The notes under the pieces are model-generated. The model saw only the letters and a list, made by a program, of their open reading frames with translations. It searched no databases and was not told where the DNA came from. 51,782 nucleotides of DNA from Candidatus Gastranaerophilales bacterium (lineage in GTDB: Bacteria > Cyanobacteriota > Vampirovibrionia > Gastranaerophilales > Gastranaerophilaceae): contig CALUPF010000017.1 in NCBI GenBank assembly GCA_944322545.1, positions 1 to 51,782 of the forward strand, given 5' to 3'. The position numbers and the translations under genes are program-made. Shown piece by piece: positions 16,542 to 27,165 of the stretch. Each line of letters begins with the position of its first letter. Position 1 is the first letter of the stretch.

Positions 16542-17606
16542 ATGTCTTTAAGATTAGCTCCAATTACAAATTATAACGTAGAGTTTGAGCATAAAAATAA
16601 CAAACGTAATTTAAAAAATATAAATTTTGCACAAAATCCTCAATTGGCAGATTCTTTTGAACCTACTAAAACAGATAATGCAAAACAAGAAAAAAATAGT
16701 AAATCAAAAGCTTTGTATAAAATTTTAGGCAGCATTGCTGGAGGAATTGCAGTTGTAGGAACAGGAATTGCTTTAGGCTTTGTTTTGAGTTCTAAAGGTA
16801 AAAATCCTGTAAATTTCAAATCTTTGCAAAAAAATATAAAAACTTTATCAGGTAATAATAATATTTTAGATGATGTTACAAAAAAAGCTTGTGATATGTC
16901 AGATGAAATTATTAAAGCCGGTAAAGAGGATTATGACAAAATTTTAAAAGCGACAAAAGATCTTTTGAAACCAATCGATAAACAATTTCTTCCAAAAGAT
17001 GGAATTATCTATCATGGTACTGACATAAAAAGTGCTCATAATATTGTAGAAAAAGGTGTTACCCCTTTCGTATCAGGTCAGCATGGCAAAGAATTTGGCT
17101 CTGCATTTTATACAACACCTGATTCAAGAGTTGCAGACTTTTTTGGAACAACAATTGCAGATGGATTTGAGGGAGTTGTTCTTCCTTTCAAATTAAAAAC
17201 AGATAAAATTGCACATATTACAGAAGAAAATATACAAGATATTAATCAATTATGGACTGCTTTTTATGTAAAACATGCTCCAAATGCTAAATATTTTAAA
17301 GAAGCAGGTGTAGAATTACCTTCATTTGCTGAAACTTTATTCGCAGGTTTAACACCTGGCAAAAATGTAAAGTTTATGCAGGATATCAGATCTCCATTTT
17401 TAAATAAACTTTTTAAAGATGCTGGCTATGATGCTGTATTTATGGAAAAAGCTATTACTTGCAATACAGATCCTTTATTTGGAAAAACTATTACAAATGC
17501 TTTAGAAAAAGCCAAAGGTGTTTCACAAAGTCAATTTGCTATTTTAGACGGAACGAAAATTGAACTAGTGGCTGATAAAATTCGTGAAGCCCAAAAACTA
17601 GTTTAA
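16542..17606 (+). CDS. Putative membrane-anchored ADP-ribosyltransferase-fold protein with IxFAQ motif
   Basis: 354 residues. The N-terminus carries INFAQ at 27-31, a charged linker and a glycine-rich membrane helix at about 60-83. A helical spacer reaches residue about 150, then comes a domain opening GIIYHGTDIKSAHNIVEKGV with H158, and GSAFYTTPDSRVADFF with Y190. It closes with QFAILDGTKIELV at 331-343. That H...Y...terminal-strand order resembles the PARP/diphtheria-type ADP-ribosyltransferase fold and DUF3990-like proteins. The third catalytic residue (Glu) cannot be fixed by eye. The RBS AAGGTGA precedes ATG 16542. It is divergent from tilS and shares its stop with the SNF2 gene. A self-modifying or secreted effector enzyme is possible. 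The fold assignment is tentative. Confidence 0.6.
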   Translation: MSLRLAPITNYNVEFEHKNNKRNLKNINFAQNPQLADSFEPTKTDNAKQEKNSKSKALYKILGSIAGGIAVVGTGIALGFVLSSKGKNPVNFKSLQKNIKTLSGNNNILDDVTKKACDMSDEIIKAGKEDYDKILKATKDLLKPIDKQFLPKDGIIYHGTDIKSAHNIVEKGVTPFVSGQHGKEFGSAFYTTPDSRVADFFGTTIADGFEGVVLPFKLKTDKIAHITEENIQDINQLWTAFYVKHAPNAKYFKEAGVELPSFAETLFAGLTPGKNVKFMQDIRSPFLNKLFKDAGYDAVFMEKAITCNTDPLFGKTITNALEKAKGVSQSQFAILDGTKIELVADKIREAQKLV

Positions 17607-20600
17607 TCTAGTGAGAAGATATCTTTCAAATCCTCATATGTGAGTGATTTACCGATATTTCTGTCAACAGAAATTACGCTGTCAACAAGGTCACGTTTTC
17701 TGGATTTGAGTTTTTGAATTTTTTCTTCAACAGTTCCTTTTGTAATCATACGATATACAAATACTTTTTTAGTTTGACCGATACGATAAGCCCTGTCAGT
17801 TGCTTGGTCTTCAACAGCCGGATTCCACCATGGGTCATAGTGGATAACATAGTCTGCGCCTGTCAAGTTTAGACCTGTACCACCTGCTTTTAAACTGATA
17901 AGGAATATTGGTATTGTTGGGTCAGAATTAAATCTTTCAACAACTTCCTGACGATCTTTTGTACTTCCTGTTAGGTATTCATGCTTAATACCTGCTTTAG
18001 TTAGCCATTCCTTAATGATATCTAACATATCAACAAATTGGCTGAATAAAAGTACTCTGTGTTTTTCTGAAATAATTTCTTCAAGCATTGATTTAAGCTG
18101 TTCAAACTTACCAGATTCATTAATCTTTTTAACATTTTCTTTGTCATATAGTCTTGGATGACAACAGATTTGACGTAAACGTAATAAAGCTGAGAATATA
18201 GACATTCTGCTTTTTTCGATACCTTTTTCTTCGATTGATTTGAAGAGTTCTTCTCTTGTTGAATCCATAACTTCCATATAGAAGTCTTTTTGTTCTGGTG
18301 TAAGTTCACAGTAAGAAACGTTTTCAATTTTATCAGGAAGATCTTTCGCAACATCTCTTTTCATACGTCTTAAAATGAACGGATAAATTTGTGATTTTAA
18401 ACGTTTTTCAACTGTTTTATCTTCACGTTCCATAATTGGAGTTACATAGCGGTAATTGAATTCATTTTTATCAAACAAAAATCCTGGCATTAAAAAGTCA
18501 AATATTGACCATAATTCTTCTAACCTGTTTTCAATAGGCGTACCAGAAAGTGCAAGTTTGTGTCTGCAATTTAATTGTTTTACACTTTGAGCTGTTAGTG
18601 AATCTGCATTTTTAATATTTTGAGATTCATCCAAAATTACATATCTAAACTCATGTTTTTTGAGTTTTGCGATATCTCTTCTTATTAATGCATAACTAGT
18701 AATTACGACATCATATTTAGGAATTTCTTTAAAAAGTTCTTTACGTTCTGTTCCGCTTAGTTTCAAACAAGACAGTCCTGGCGCAAATTTTTCGATTTCA
18801 TTTTCCCAGTTGAATACGACAGATGTTGGACATATTACAAGGTTTGGTGCTTTTTTGTTTTTCTCTTTAGCTTTTTGAAGCAAAGCTAATGCTTGCAATG
18901 TTTTACCAAGACCCATATCATCAGCCAAAATACCGTTTAGGCCGTATTGATACATGAACCACAACCAACCAAAACCTCTTGTTTGGTATTCTCTAAATTC
19001 TGCATGTATTCCTTTAGGCAATGCTGGAACATCCATTGTTGAGAACGTTGAAATTTGTTTCCAGAATTTGTTAAATCTACGGCTCATTTTAATTTTCATG
19101 CCAAGATTTTCCATCTCTGATAAAAGTCCTGCACGATATGTTTTTACAATGTATTTATTATCATCATTCTTGTAAACATCAAACGTGTTAAATGCTCTCA
19201 TCAAAGAATAAATATCCATTGTAGGAACTTCTGCAAAACCTAGATTTTTGATTCTGACGTATTTGCTGTTATCTATAGTTAAAGCATATACATCATCAAA
19301 TGGAATAATTTCTTCTCCAACTCTACCATACAATTCGATGTCAAAACTGTCAGTTGAATCTACAGAAAAATCTATATCTGCACAAAGCTCAAAAGGATCT
19401 TTTGTTAATTTGAAAAATGACATGTCGTCTTTTTCTTCAAAAACCCAGCCTTCACCTGCTTGTTGAATGTAATAGTTGTAAAAATCAATTGCATTTTCTT
19501 TTTCTAATGCAAGATTATTTGTTTGCATTGGTGCAAATTTACAAGCTAGCAACATATTATAGGCTGCTTCTTCGTGTTGGGTGTTTCTTTTTACCCAATA
19601 TAGCAAATCTTCTTTAGGTTTTTTGATTGTTACATATGGTGTTTTTTCTGTATGTTTTGAATATGGAACTCTAGTTCCGTCATATTCAAATTCTAATTCT
19701 GCTTTTAATGAACCATCATAATCCAAGCCAAGTTTAACAACGTTAATTGGTGGTTTTTGTTCTAAAAACAATTTTTCAATTGTTTCTGATACATTTACCT
19801 TCATTACTTTTTGCAATTTAGGCAATTCTTCATATAAAAATTTTGCACCATCAGCATCTTTTACATCAGTAAAACTTGCTTTAATTAAACTTTGAGGGAG
19901 TGCGGAAACAGGAGTGTTTGTAGGGAAAATAACATTTTTATATCTACCCCACTTGAGTTGACGAGAAAAATATCTTATTTCCTCAAAAGGATATGAATCG
20001 CTTCCATCAGGACGTTCCCATGTTAGGGATAACAAAACATTACCTACCATAGAGAAATTCACTGAAAGGGCTAGTTCCCACTCATTATCTTCAAAACGCA
20101 ATCTTTGTTTTGTTTTTCCATCTATAACTTCTTCAGCTTTAGCAAGAAGCTGGAAAAATCCATCAAATTTGTTTATAGGCACATCATACCAGCCTGCTTT
20201 TTTATCAAGTCTTGAACGTTGTAAAAGTAATTGGAAAATTGCAAGTTCAACTTTTTCTTCATCATTTAAAACAAAAGATGGATTTTGTCTTTGAACTTCT
20301 ATTAATGCTCTTAAAATTGCTTCTAAATCTCTTATAACTTTTCCTGTCTGTCTGTCCATTACAAGAATTGAGAAGAAATTTTGTCTTCTTTTAGGGTTGA
20401 AATGGAAGATATATTTTCCTGTTGGGTTTTCAACAGGTGGTACGTCTTCATCAGGATATTCAGGTTTAATTTTGTGTACACGTTCTAGATATTCATCATA
20501 TACTTTGTCTTCGATTACTTTTAATCCTACTGCAATAGCGTGCTTGCACCACTCTTCTTTCAACGGACAAGAACAATCAGCTTTTACTCCATTTTTAGTA

Positions 20601-20779
20601 AAAGTAAGACTTGTTTCATATGCATCTTTAAAATTGCCTTTAACTTTTGCTTCTACACCAGCAATTTTCTTTTCATATGAAAGTACAATATCTTTTTGAT
20701 AACTTTCGTAACCCCTTCTCCAGCTGCCTGGGGTTGCTTTATCTTTAATATACTTGTAATTAAATTTGCAAACGCTCAT
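17603..20779 (-). CDS. SWIM-zinc-finger SNF2/Rad54-type helicase
   Basis: Large (1058 aa) DNA-translocating ATPase of the HepA/SNF2 group, acting on DNA-protein complexes in the cytoplasm. The N-terminal SWIM finger is C69-S-C71, C78-K-H80. A long middle region has no recognised motif. The SNF2 ATPase starts near residue 600, with Walker A ADDMGLGKTLQAL near 620 and Walker B VILDESQNIKN near 713 (DESQ rather than DEAH). Helicase C contains LLFSQFVDMLDII, LTGSTKDRQEVVERF, and GGTGLNLTGADYVIHYDPWWNP plus ATDRAYRIGQ. No SD is seen; ATTATAAG lies just upstream of the ATG. It is a single gene. No restriction or defence partners are adjacent. Confidence 0.93.
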   Translation of the reverse strand: MSVCKFNYKYIKDKATPGSWRRGYESYQKDIVLSYEKKIAGVEAKVKGNFKDAYETSLTFTKNGVKADCSCPLKEEWCKHAIAVGLKVIEDKVYDEYLERVHKIKPEYPDEDVPPVENPTGKYIFHFNPKRRQNFFSILVMDRQTGKVIRDLEAILRALIEVQRQNPSFVLNDEEKVELAIFQLLLQRSRLDKKAGWYDVPINKFDGFFQLLAKAEEVIDGKTKQRLRFEDNEWELALSVNFSMVGNVLLSLTWERPDGSDSYPFEEIRYFSRQLKWGRYKNVIFPTNTPVSALPQSLIKASFTDVKDADGAKFLYEELPKLQKVMKVNVSETIEKLFLEQKPPINVVKLGLDYDGSLKAELEFEYDGTRVPYSKHTEKTPYVTIKKPKEDLLYWVKRNTQHEEAAYNMLLACKFAPMQTNNLALEKENAIDFYNYYIQQAGEGWVFEEKDDMSFFKLTKDPFELCADIDFSVDSTDSFDIELYGRVGEEIIPFDDVYALTIDNSKYVRIKNLGFAEVPTMDIYSLMRAFNTFDVYKNDDNKYIVKTYRAGLLSEMENLGMKIKMSRRFNKFWKQISTFSTMDVPALPKGIHAEFREYQTRGFGWLWFMYQYGLNGILADDMGLGKTLQALALLQKAKEKNKKAPNLVICPTSVVFNWENEIEKFAPGLSCLKLSGTERKELFKEIPKYDVVITSYALIRRDIAKLKKHEFRYVILDESQNIKNADSLTAQSVKQLNCRHKLALSGTPIENRLEELWSIFDFLMPGFLFDKNEFNYRYVTPIMEREDKTVEKRLKSQIYPFILRRMKRDVAKDLPDKIENVSYCELTPEQKDFYMEVMDSTREELFKSIEEKGIEKSRMSIFSALLRLRQICCHPRLYDKENVKKINESGKFEQLKSMLEEIISEKHRVLLFSQFVDMLDIIKEWLTKAGIKHEYLTGSTKDRQEVVERFNSDPTIPIFLISLKAGGTGLNLTGADYVIHYDPWWNPAVEDQATDRAYRIGQTKKVFVYRMITKGTVEEKIQKLKSRKRDLVDSVISVDRNIGKSLTYEDLKDIFSLD

Positions 20780-20807
20780 ACTTATAATTAAACAAAAAAT
20801 TTCTTAA

Positions 20808-20842
20808 ACAAAAGAGAGAAACTTTCTCGAGAACTCTTTTGT
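20808..20842. repeat. Palindrome in the divergent SNF2-yitT intergenic region
   Basis: ACAAAAGAG (20808-20816) and CTCTTTTGT (20834-20842) form a perfect 9-bp inverted repeat around 17 nt. An alternative inner stem GAGAAA/TTTCTC is nested in it. It lies 29 bp upstream of the SNF2 start and could be an operator or an mRNA leader hairpin. It is not followed by a T run on the SNF2 strand. Confidence 0.4.
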
Positions 20843-20963
20843 CCAGATACACAATAGCAGCCAAAAACCTTTTATTAACAGCTACTACTAAAATTATACA
20901 CGAAACTTTTAAAATAACAATACTTTATTGCGTGTTTTCAAAAACGTATGTTATTATTGTTCT

Positions 20964-21821
20964 ATGAAAAAAACACTAATGAATCTGATAGTAATGACTT
21001 TAGGAGCTATGATTGCAGCATTTGCACTAGAAGCTTTTTTGATTCCTAACAAAATTATTGATGGTGGAATCTTGGGTATTGCTATTATGACAAATTATAA
21101 AACTAATTTTGCTTTAGGCTGGTGTATTTTCATTTTGAATATCCCATTTATATTTCTTGCTTTGCAAAAAATGGGTAAATTATTTGTTGCTTCAACATTT
21201 TATGCTGTTGCAGTTTTGTCTGTTGGTGTTTCTTTTATGCCGGTGTGGTTATCACACAAACACGTTTCTGATCCATTTCTAGCTTGTATTTTTGGCGGTT
21301 TGATTTTAGGTGCTGGGGTTGGATTAGTTTTAAGAAGCAATTCATCTTTAGATGGAACAGAAATATTATCTATTAGATTATCTAAAAAATTGGGCTTTTC
21401 AGTCGGTGAGATTATAATGTTTTTTAATCTTTTCATTTTTACGGCTGCTGGTTTTGTATACAACGACTGGCGTAGCTCAATGTATTCAATAATTACATAT
21501 TTTATTGCATACAGAGTTATTGATATCGTTATCGAAGGTCTTAATGAATCTAAAGCAGTTAGAATAGTTACTGATAAACACGATGATATCGGTAACGCTA
21601 TTATGAAAAACTTCGATATTAGTGTGACATATTTAAAAGCTCGTGGTGGATATTCAGGAGCAGAAAAAAAGATAATTTTTTGTGTTATAAGCAGACTTGA
21701 GATTGCTAAATTAAAACAACTTGTTAAAAATGTTGATGAATCAGCATTTATTACAATTGAAAATGTTCACGAAGTTGACGGCGGAAGAGTTAAATCTCAT
21801 AGACATGACCATATTAGTTAA
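20964..21821 (+). CDS. yitT: YitT family membrane protein (DUF161/DUF2179)
   Basis: Integral membrane protein with about five to six helices in residues 5-180 (LIVMTLGAMIAAFALEAFLIPNKIIDGGILGIAI at the start; GGLILGAGVGLVLRSNSSLDGTEILSI in the middle). It has a C-terminal cytoplasmic DUF2179 domain (AVRIVTDKHDDIGNAIM, RGGYSGAEKKIIFCVISRLEIAKLKQLV). The transport substrate of the family is not established. I use ATG 20964 because the upstream in-frame TTG adds an uncharacteristic tail. No SD exists, and a TTGCGT/TTATTA promoter (20928-20956) would put the start of transcription almost at the ATG. The stop overlaps the xre gene by 4 bp. Confidence 0.9.
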   Translation: MKKTLMNLIVMTLGAMIAAFALEAFLIPNKIIDGGILGIAIMTNYKTNFALGWCIFILNIPFIFLALQKMGKLFVASTFYAVAVLSVGVSFMPVWLSHKHVSDPFLACIFGGLILGAGVGLVLRSNSSLDGTEILSIRLSKKLGFSVGEIIMFFNLFIFTAAGFVYNDWRSSMYSIITYFIAYRVIDIVIEGLNESKAVRIVTDKHDDIGNAIMKNFDISVTYLKARGGYSGAEKKIIFCVISRLEIAKLKQLVKNVDESAFITIENVHEVDGGRVKSHRHDHIS

Positions 21822-22069
21822 TATTCTTGGTTAGTATAATCTATATCCAGTTCTGTTATGATATTTTCTAAAGGTATTTCAAGACCTTTTGCATATTTGA
21901 CCAACGTTGAGAATTTTGAATCAACCAAACCATTTTCGATTCTACTTACAGTAGCAGTTGTTAAATCATTTTCATAAGCGAAGATGTTGAGTGATATACC
22001 TTTTTCTTCTCTTAGTAATTTAAGGTAATGTCCTAATAATTTAATTAATTTTTTCTCATCTCGCTCCAT
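21818..22069 (-). CDS. Small Xre/Cro-type HTH regulator
   Basis: Compact 83-residue DNA-binding protein. The HTH_3 domain covers most of it: LGHYLKLLREEKGISLNIFAYENDLTTATVSRIENGLVDSK, then FSTLVKYAKGLEIPLENII, the usual five-helix pattern. I place the start at ATG 22069 (MERDEK), since TATAAT is 10 bp upstream and the 11 extra residues from 22102 look unstructured. It stands alone between yitT and groEL. The target is unknown; helix and loop spacing resemble regulators of stationary-phase or phage-like genes. Confidence 0.85.
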   Translation of the reverse strand: MERDEKKLIKLLGHYLKLLREEKGISLNIFAYENDLTTATVSRIENGLVDSKFSTLVKYAKGLEIPLENIITELDIDYTNQEY

Positions 22070-22181
22070 ACTCGTAATTATATTTATTTCAAAGATAAAC
22101 ATATTACATAAATGTAATTTCCGTTTGGGTTAATAAGCGTTGTACATTGACTTTTCGCTTGTTGTTTCATTATAAACATAG

Positions 22182-22210
22182 AAAAACAGACCCTTTTGGG
22201 GCCTGTTTTT
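22182..22210 (-). terminator. Intrinsic terminator of groES-groEL
   Basis: On the minus strand, ACAGGCCCC-AAAA-GGGTCTGT folds into a GC-rich stem followed by TTTTT. It sits about 31 bp after the groEL stop. Confidence 0.88.
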
Positions 22211-22241
22211 ATTTGATGTAATTTTATTATTTGAGTTGTGG

Positions 22242-23906
<1,665 letters not shown>

Positions 23907-23925
23907 CTATTTCATGGAATATACC

Positions 23926-24213
23926 TTATTCCAACACTCCTAAAACGTCTTTTACAGACATGATTTTGAAAGTTTCGTCGCCCATTTTAACATCTGTTCC
24001 TGCATATTTTGCAAATAGAACTTTTTCGCCAACTTTAACTTCCATTTCTTCTTTTTTACCGTCTTCAAGAGTTTTGCCAGGGCCAACTGCAACAACTTCA
24101 CCTTTTTGTGGTTTTTCTTTAGCTGAATCAGGAATAAAGATTCCGCCTGAAGTTTGTTCAGTATCTTCTATAACTTTGATTACCAATTTGTCGCCTAATG
24201 GTCTGATTGACAT
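23926..24213 (-). CDS. groES: Co-chaperonin GroES (10 kDa)
   Basis: Heptameric lid of the GroEL chamber. It has the family start IRPLGDKLVIKVI, the mobile loop EDTEQTSGGIFIPDSAKEKPQ, and GEVVAVGPGK. It is 95 residues long with a strong SD, AAAAGGAGGA (24218-24227). Upstream, TATAAA and TTGATT (minus strand, about 24262-24300, spacing about 19 bp) could be the promoter. No CIRCE (TTAGCACTC-N9-GAGTGCTAA) is present in the upstream region, so HrcA control is not indicated. Confidence 0.98.
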   Translation of the reverse strand: MSIRPLGDKLVIKVIEDTEQTSGGIFIPDSAKEKPQKGEVVAVGPGKTLEDGKKEEMEVKVGEKVLFAKYAGTDVKMGDETFKIMSVKDVLGVLE

Positions 24214-24317
24214 AATGTCCTCCTTTTATTTATCAGCTTACATGTTTTCTAACTTACTATTCTTTTATAGCATTTCATTTTAAAAAAAAATCAAAAGTTA
24301 ATGAAAAATTAATATTT

Positions 24318-25796
24318 TTAATTTTTGGTTGTTATGCCTGTATATTCATATATTTTAAAGGATTGTCCTTCTGCAATAGATGGAGAAGATGCAAAGACCT
24401 GTATGAACTCATTTGGAAATGATTCAGAAGGTGAATTGAGATTTTTAAAAGATGAAATTACGAGATATATTTTTTTATTTGTTTTTAATTTTTGGATGTA
24501 TTCTAATAAGCCATAGTCTGATTTCATTTGTTTTAGCTCATTTCCCCATTTTATGTAGTGGAAATCTTTATTAGTTGATGCAGAATATAATGTTCTGTCT
24601 TTTAAATAAGGCAATATAGAAACAAACACAGGATCGAAATTTTCTATTATTAAAGCATCTTTATCTATATTTTCATTGATAAATTCTGCTGTTTGTTTAC
24701 TGCTTGAAAAATTGTATTGTAAATCAAGTAGCGTGTATTTTAATCCGTTAAACATTGTTAGTATAAAAAAGATACTAATGCATATATTGCTGATTTTTAT
24801 GGTTTTTTCTTTTAAATTTGAGCTATTTAATGCAATCCACCAGCAGAAAATTAAAATTATATAAGCGCAATAAATTCTAGTTACGTAAACATAGACATTG
24901 TAGCTGTATATATAGACAAAAAATTGGAAAGCTATTGATAATAATGCGATAAAAAACATTTTTTTATTGATTTTAAATAATGCAACAAAGTTGGCAAAAA
25001 ACAATACTGCAATTGTTAAAATGGCTATTATTGCTGTTGGTGGAAATAAAAATTGATGTGTTTTTTGATACATATCATCATATCCGTTAATAAAGAATTT
25101 AGAAAAAACACTCAAAGTTGAACTCAAAAAATCATATTGTCCATATGAAATGAATTCATTGCTAGAGGAGGTTCCAATTAGCTGTAAAACTACGGCTAAA
25201 AGCCCAAAAGCCATGATGCAGTATGATGGAATATATTTTTTTTCTCGATTTTCAAACACGAAAAGAGCAAATAATGCAGCACAAAAGCCAAACATAATTA
25301 CATGTGTGTTTGCTATTATTGCTAAAATTATTGAATATAAAATAGGTTTTTCTTTTGCTTTAGGGTATAAAAATGCTGCTAAAAATACAAAAAATGGCAA
25401 TATTGCATAACTTCTAGCATTAACAGGTAAAAAATATAAAAATCCGGCACTTGTTACTATTGCAAATTTTGACAATTTTGAAAAAGAAGAAAATTGCAAT
25501 AGTAAAAATACACTTGCACTCATAAATATCCAGCATATGATTTGCATAATCATAATAGAGCCAGCGTAGTGAAATATTTTTGCAAAAGGCATTATCAAAA
25601 GATAAAAAAATGATGGATGTCCTTCGTTGACTAGGTGTTTAAACAGACCTAAAAAAGACACATTTTGAACAATTTGCCAAACTTGAGCTTCATCTGACCA
25701 GATTTCGTGATGCAAAACTGTGACGAGTGTAAAAAGTCCGTATAAAGCTGTTAAAAATATGTTTATAATTAAATTTTTTTTATCTTCTGAATTCAT
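24318..25796 (-). CDS. GT-C membrane glycosyltransferase-like protein, HHEIW-DEAQVW type (seventh in operon)
   Basis: 492 residues with about a dozen hydrophobic helices. The first extracytoplasmic loop carries HHEIWSDEAQVWQIVQ at about residues 29-44 and NEGHPSFFYLL after it. This acidic-loop layout is that of PMT/ArnT-like GT-C enzymes that take sugars from polyprenyl phosphates. The soluble C-terminal part (IENFDPVFVSILPYLKDRTLYSA) parallels those of the paralogues at 25780 and 28538. The start overlaps the upstream gene by 17 bp. It is last in the operon, with no clear terminator before groES. Donor and acceptor are unknown. Confidence 0.8.
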   Translation of the reverse strand: MNSEDKKNLIINIFLTALYGLFTLVTVLHHEIWSDEAQVWQIVQNVSFLGLFKHLVNEGHPSFFYLLIMPFAKIFHYAGSIMIMQIICWIFMSASVFLLLQFSSFSKLSKFAIVTSAGFLYFLPVNARSYAILPFFVFLAAFLYPKAKEKPILYSIILAIIANTHVIMFGFCAALFALFVFENREKKYIPSYCIMAFGLLAVVLQLIGTSSSNEFISYGQYDFLSSTLSVFSKFFINGYDDMYQKTHQFLFPPTAIIAILTIAVLFFANFVALFKINKKMFFIALLSIAFQFFVYIYSYNVYVYVTRIYCAYIILIFCWWIALNSSNLKEKTIKISNICISIFFILTMFNGLKYTLLDLQYNFSSSKQTAEFINENIDKDALIIENFDPVFVSILPYLKDRTLYSASTNKDFHYIKWGNELKQMKSDYGLLEYIQKLKTNKKIYLVISSFKNLNSPSESFPNEFIQVFASSPSIAEGQSFKIYEYTGITTKN

Positions 25797-27162
25797 AGAT
25801 GTTATATCTTTCTTGATTAGTTAAAACGTTAGCTCGTGAAGAGTATATTGGCTTTACGTCTTCATAAAAAGCTCCTGCACTCATTATCACATAAACCGTT
25901 TCATGTTTTGCAAGCTCTTGCACAAGTGGAACTGGTGTGAATGACAATGGTATAGGTTTATTCCAAATTGTATATGTATAAAAATCATTATATTGTGCAT
26001 AATAAAATTTCCATTTATCTTTTGGCAAATATACACTAACAGGAGTTGTTGTGATTGGATAATTGCTTAAAATAAACGCGTCTTGGGGTATATTTTTTTT
26101 GATGAATTCAGCAGTATTTTTGCCATCAGAAAAAGGATTTTTTAAATCTTTTTTTATCAGAGTTATGCCTTCTGGAACTGAGAGTAAAAACGTGATTGCA
26201 ATTAATATGCTTATTAAATTTTTTGTTTTATTTTCACATACTGTCCATAAACAAAATACACAGACAAAAAGCAGACAAAATGCTCTTTGTGGGAGTATTG
26301 ACCAGACAAATATAAAAATTGCACTTTGGTAAATTAAATTCGTAGTAAATATAAAAAATATTTTTTTATCCTTGATAAAAAGATAAATAGCTGTAACTAA
26401 AATAAATGCGAATAAAATTATTCCATTTAAAAAATTGAATGAACCAAATAAATTAAATGCAATTTTAGTATATGTTTCAAAAATTCCTTTGAAGGTTAGA
26501 TTAGGAACAAAAGTTTGTATTATAACATTTTCATTTTGACTTCCTAAAAGATATAATGTGATTCCTAGTAAAGCTAAAAATAAAATTGTTGTTAAAATTA
26601 TGTTTTTTTTATTTTTTTGTTGAATTACGTTTTCATAAAAAAAGATTACAGCTAATGCAAAACAAAAGCCGAACATAATTATATGTGTGTTAGCTAGCAA
26701 AATGATTGTTGTTACATATAAAAATGGGTGTTCTTTTTGTTTTTTATATAGCCAAGCAAGCAAGAAAACTAAAATAGGGATTAAACAATAGCTTCGTGAA
26801 ATTATAGGGAACCAATATAAAAAAGCTGAGCTGATTAATATTGAAACTTTAGAGAATTCGTTGAAAGGTGACTTTAGAATTAAAAAGCTTGCACCTAATA
26901 AAACGAAAAACCAATTTACAATTTGCATTGAAAAAACAGGTAGGTTTAATTTTGCAAATGGTGCAATAATAAAATACCAAAGCAGTGGATGTCCTTCAGT
27001 TCTTACGTGTTTTAGAATTCCTAGCACATCTAAATCTCTTACAACTAGCCAAACCTGCGCTTCGTCGGCCCAGATTTCATGGTGCAGTAAAAAAAACAGT
27101 GTCAAAATACCAAACAAAGCTAGAATTATAAAATTTAACGTGTATTTAATTTTGTTTTCCAT
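25780..27162 (-). CDS. GT-C membrane glycosyltransferase-like protein, HHEIW-DEAQVW type (sixth in operon)
   Basis: 460-residue polytopic paralogue of the proteins at 24318 and 28538. HHEIWADEAQVWLVVRDLD lies at about 27-45, followed by RTEGHPLLWYFIIAPFAKLNLP. Later ANTHIIMFGFCFAL is shared with the 24318 protein almost word for word. The periplasmic C-terminus contains FILSNYPITTTPVSVYLPKDKW, in the same position as in its siblings. It starts 3 bp after the 27166 gene. A polyprenyl-linked sugar is the likely donor, inferred from family and neighbours. Confidence 0.8.
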   Translation of the reverse strand: MENKIKYTLNFIILALFGILTLFFLLHHEIWADEAQVWLVVRDLDVLGILKHVRTEGHPLLWYFIIAPFAKLNLPVFSMQIVNWFFVLLGASFLILKSPFNEFSKVSILISSAFLYWFPIISRSYCLIPILVFLLAWLYKKQKEHPFLYVTTIILLANTHIIMFGFCFALAVIFFYENVIQQKNKKNIILTTILFLALLGITLYLLGSQNENVIIQTFVPNLTFKGIFETYTKIAFNLFGSFNFLNGIILFAFILVTAIYLFIKDKKIFFIFTTNLIYQSAIFIFVWSILPQRAFCLLFVCVFCLWTVCENKTKNLISILIAITFLLSVPEGITLIKKDLKNPFSDGKNTAEFIKKNIPQDAFILSNYPITTTPVSVYLPKDKWKFYYAQYNDFYTYTIWNKPIPLSFTPVPLVQELAKHETVYVIMSAGAFYEDVKPIYSSRANVLTNQERYNIYEFRR

Positions 27163-27165
27163 ATA

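Noticed and set aside
17603..20779. SNF2 helicase as part of a DISARM- or BREX-like defence island
   Set aside because: No methyltransferase, nuclease or other defence gene is adjacent. The neighbours are yitT and the ART-like gene.
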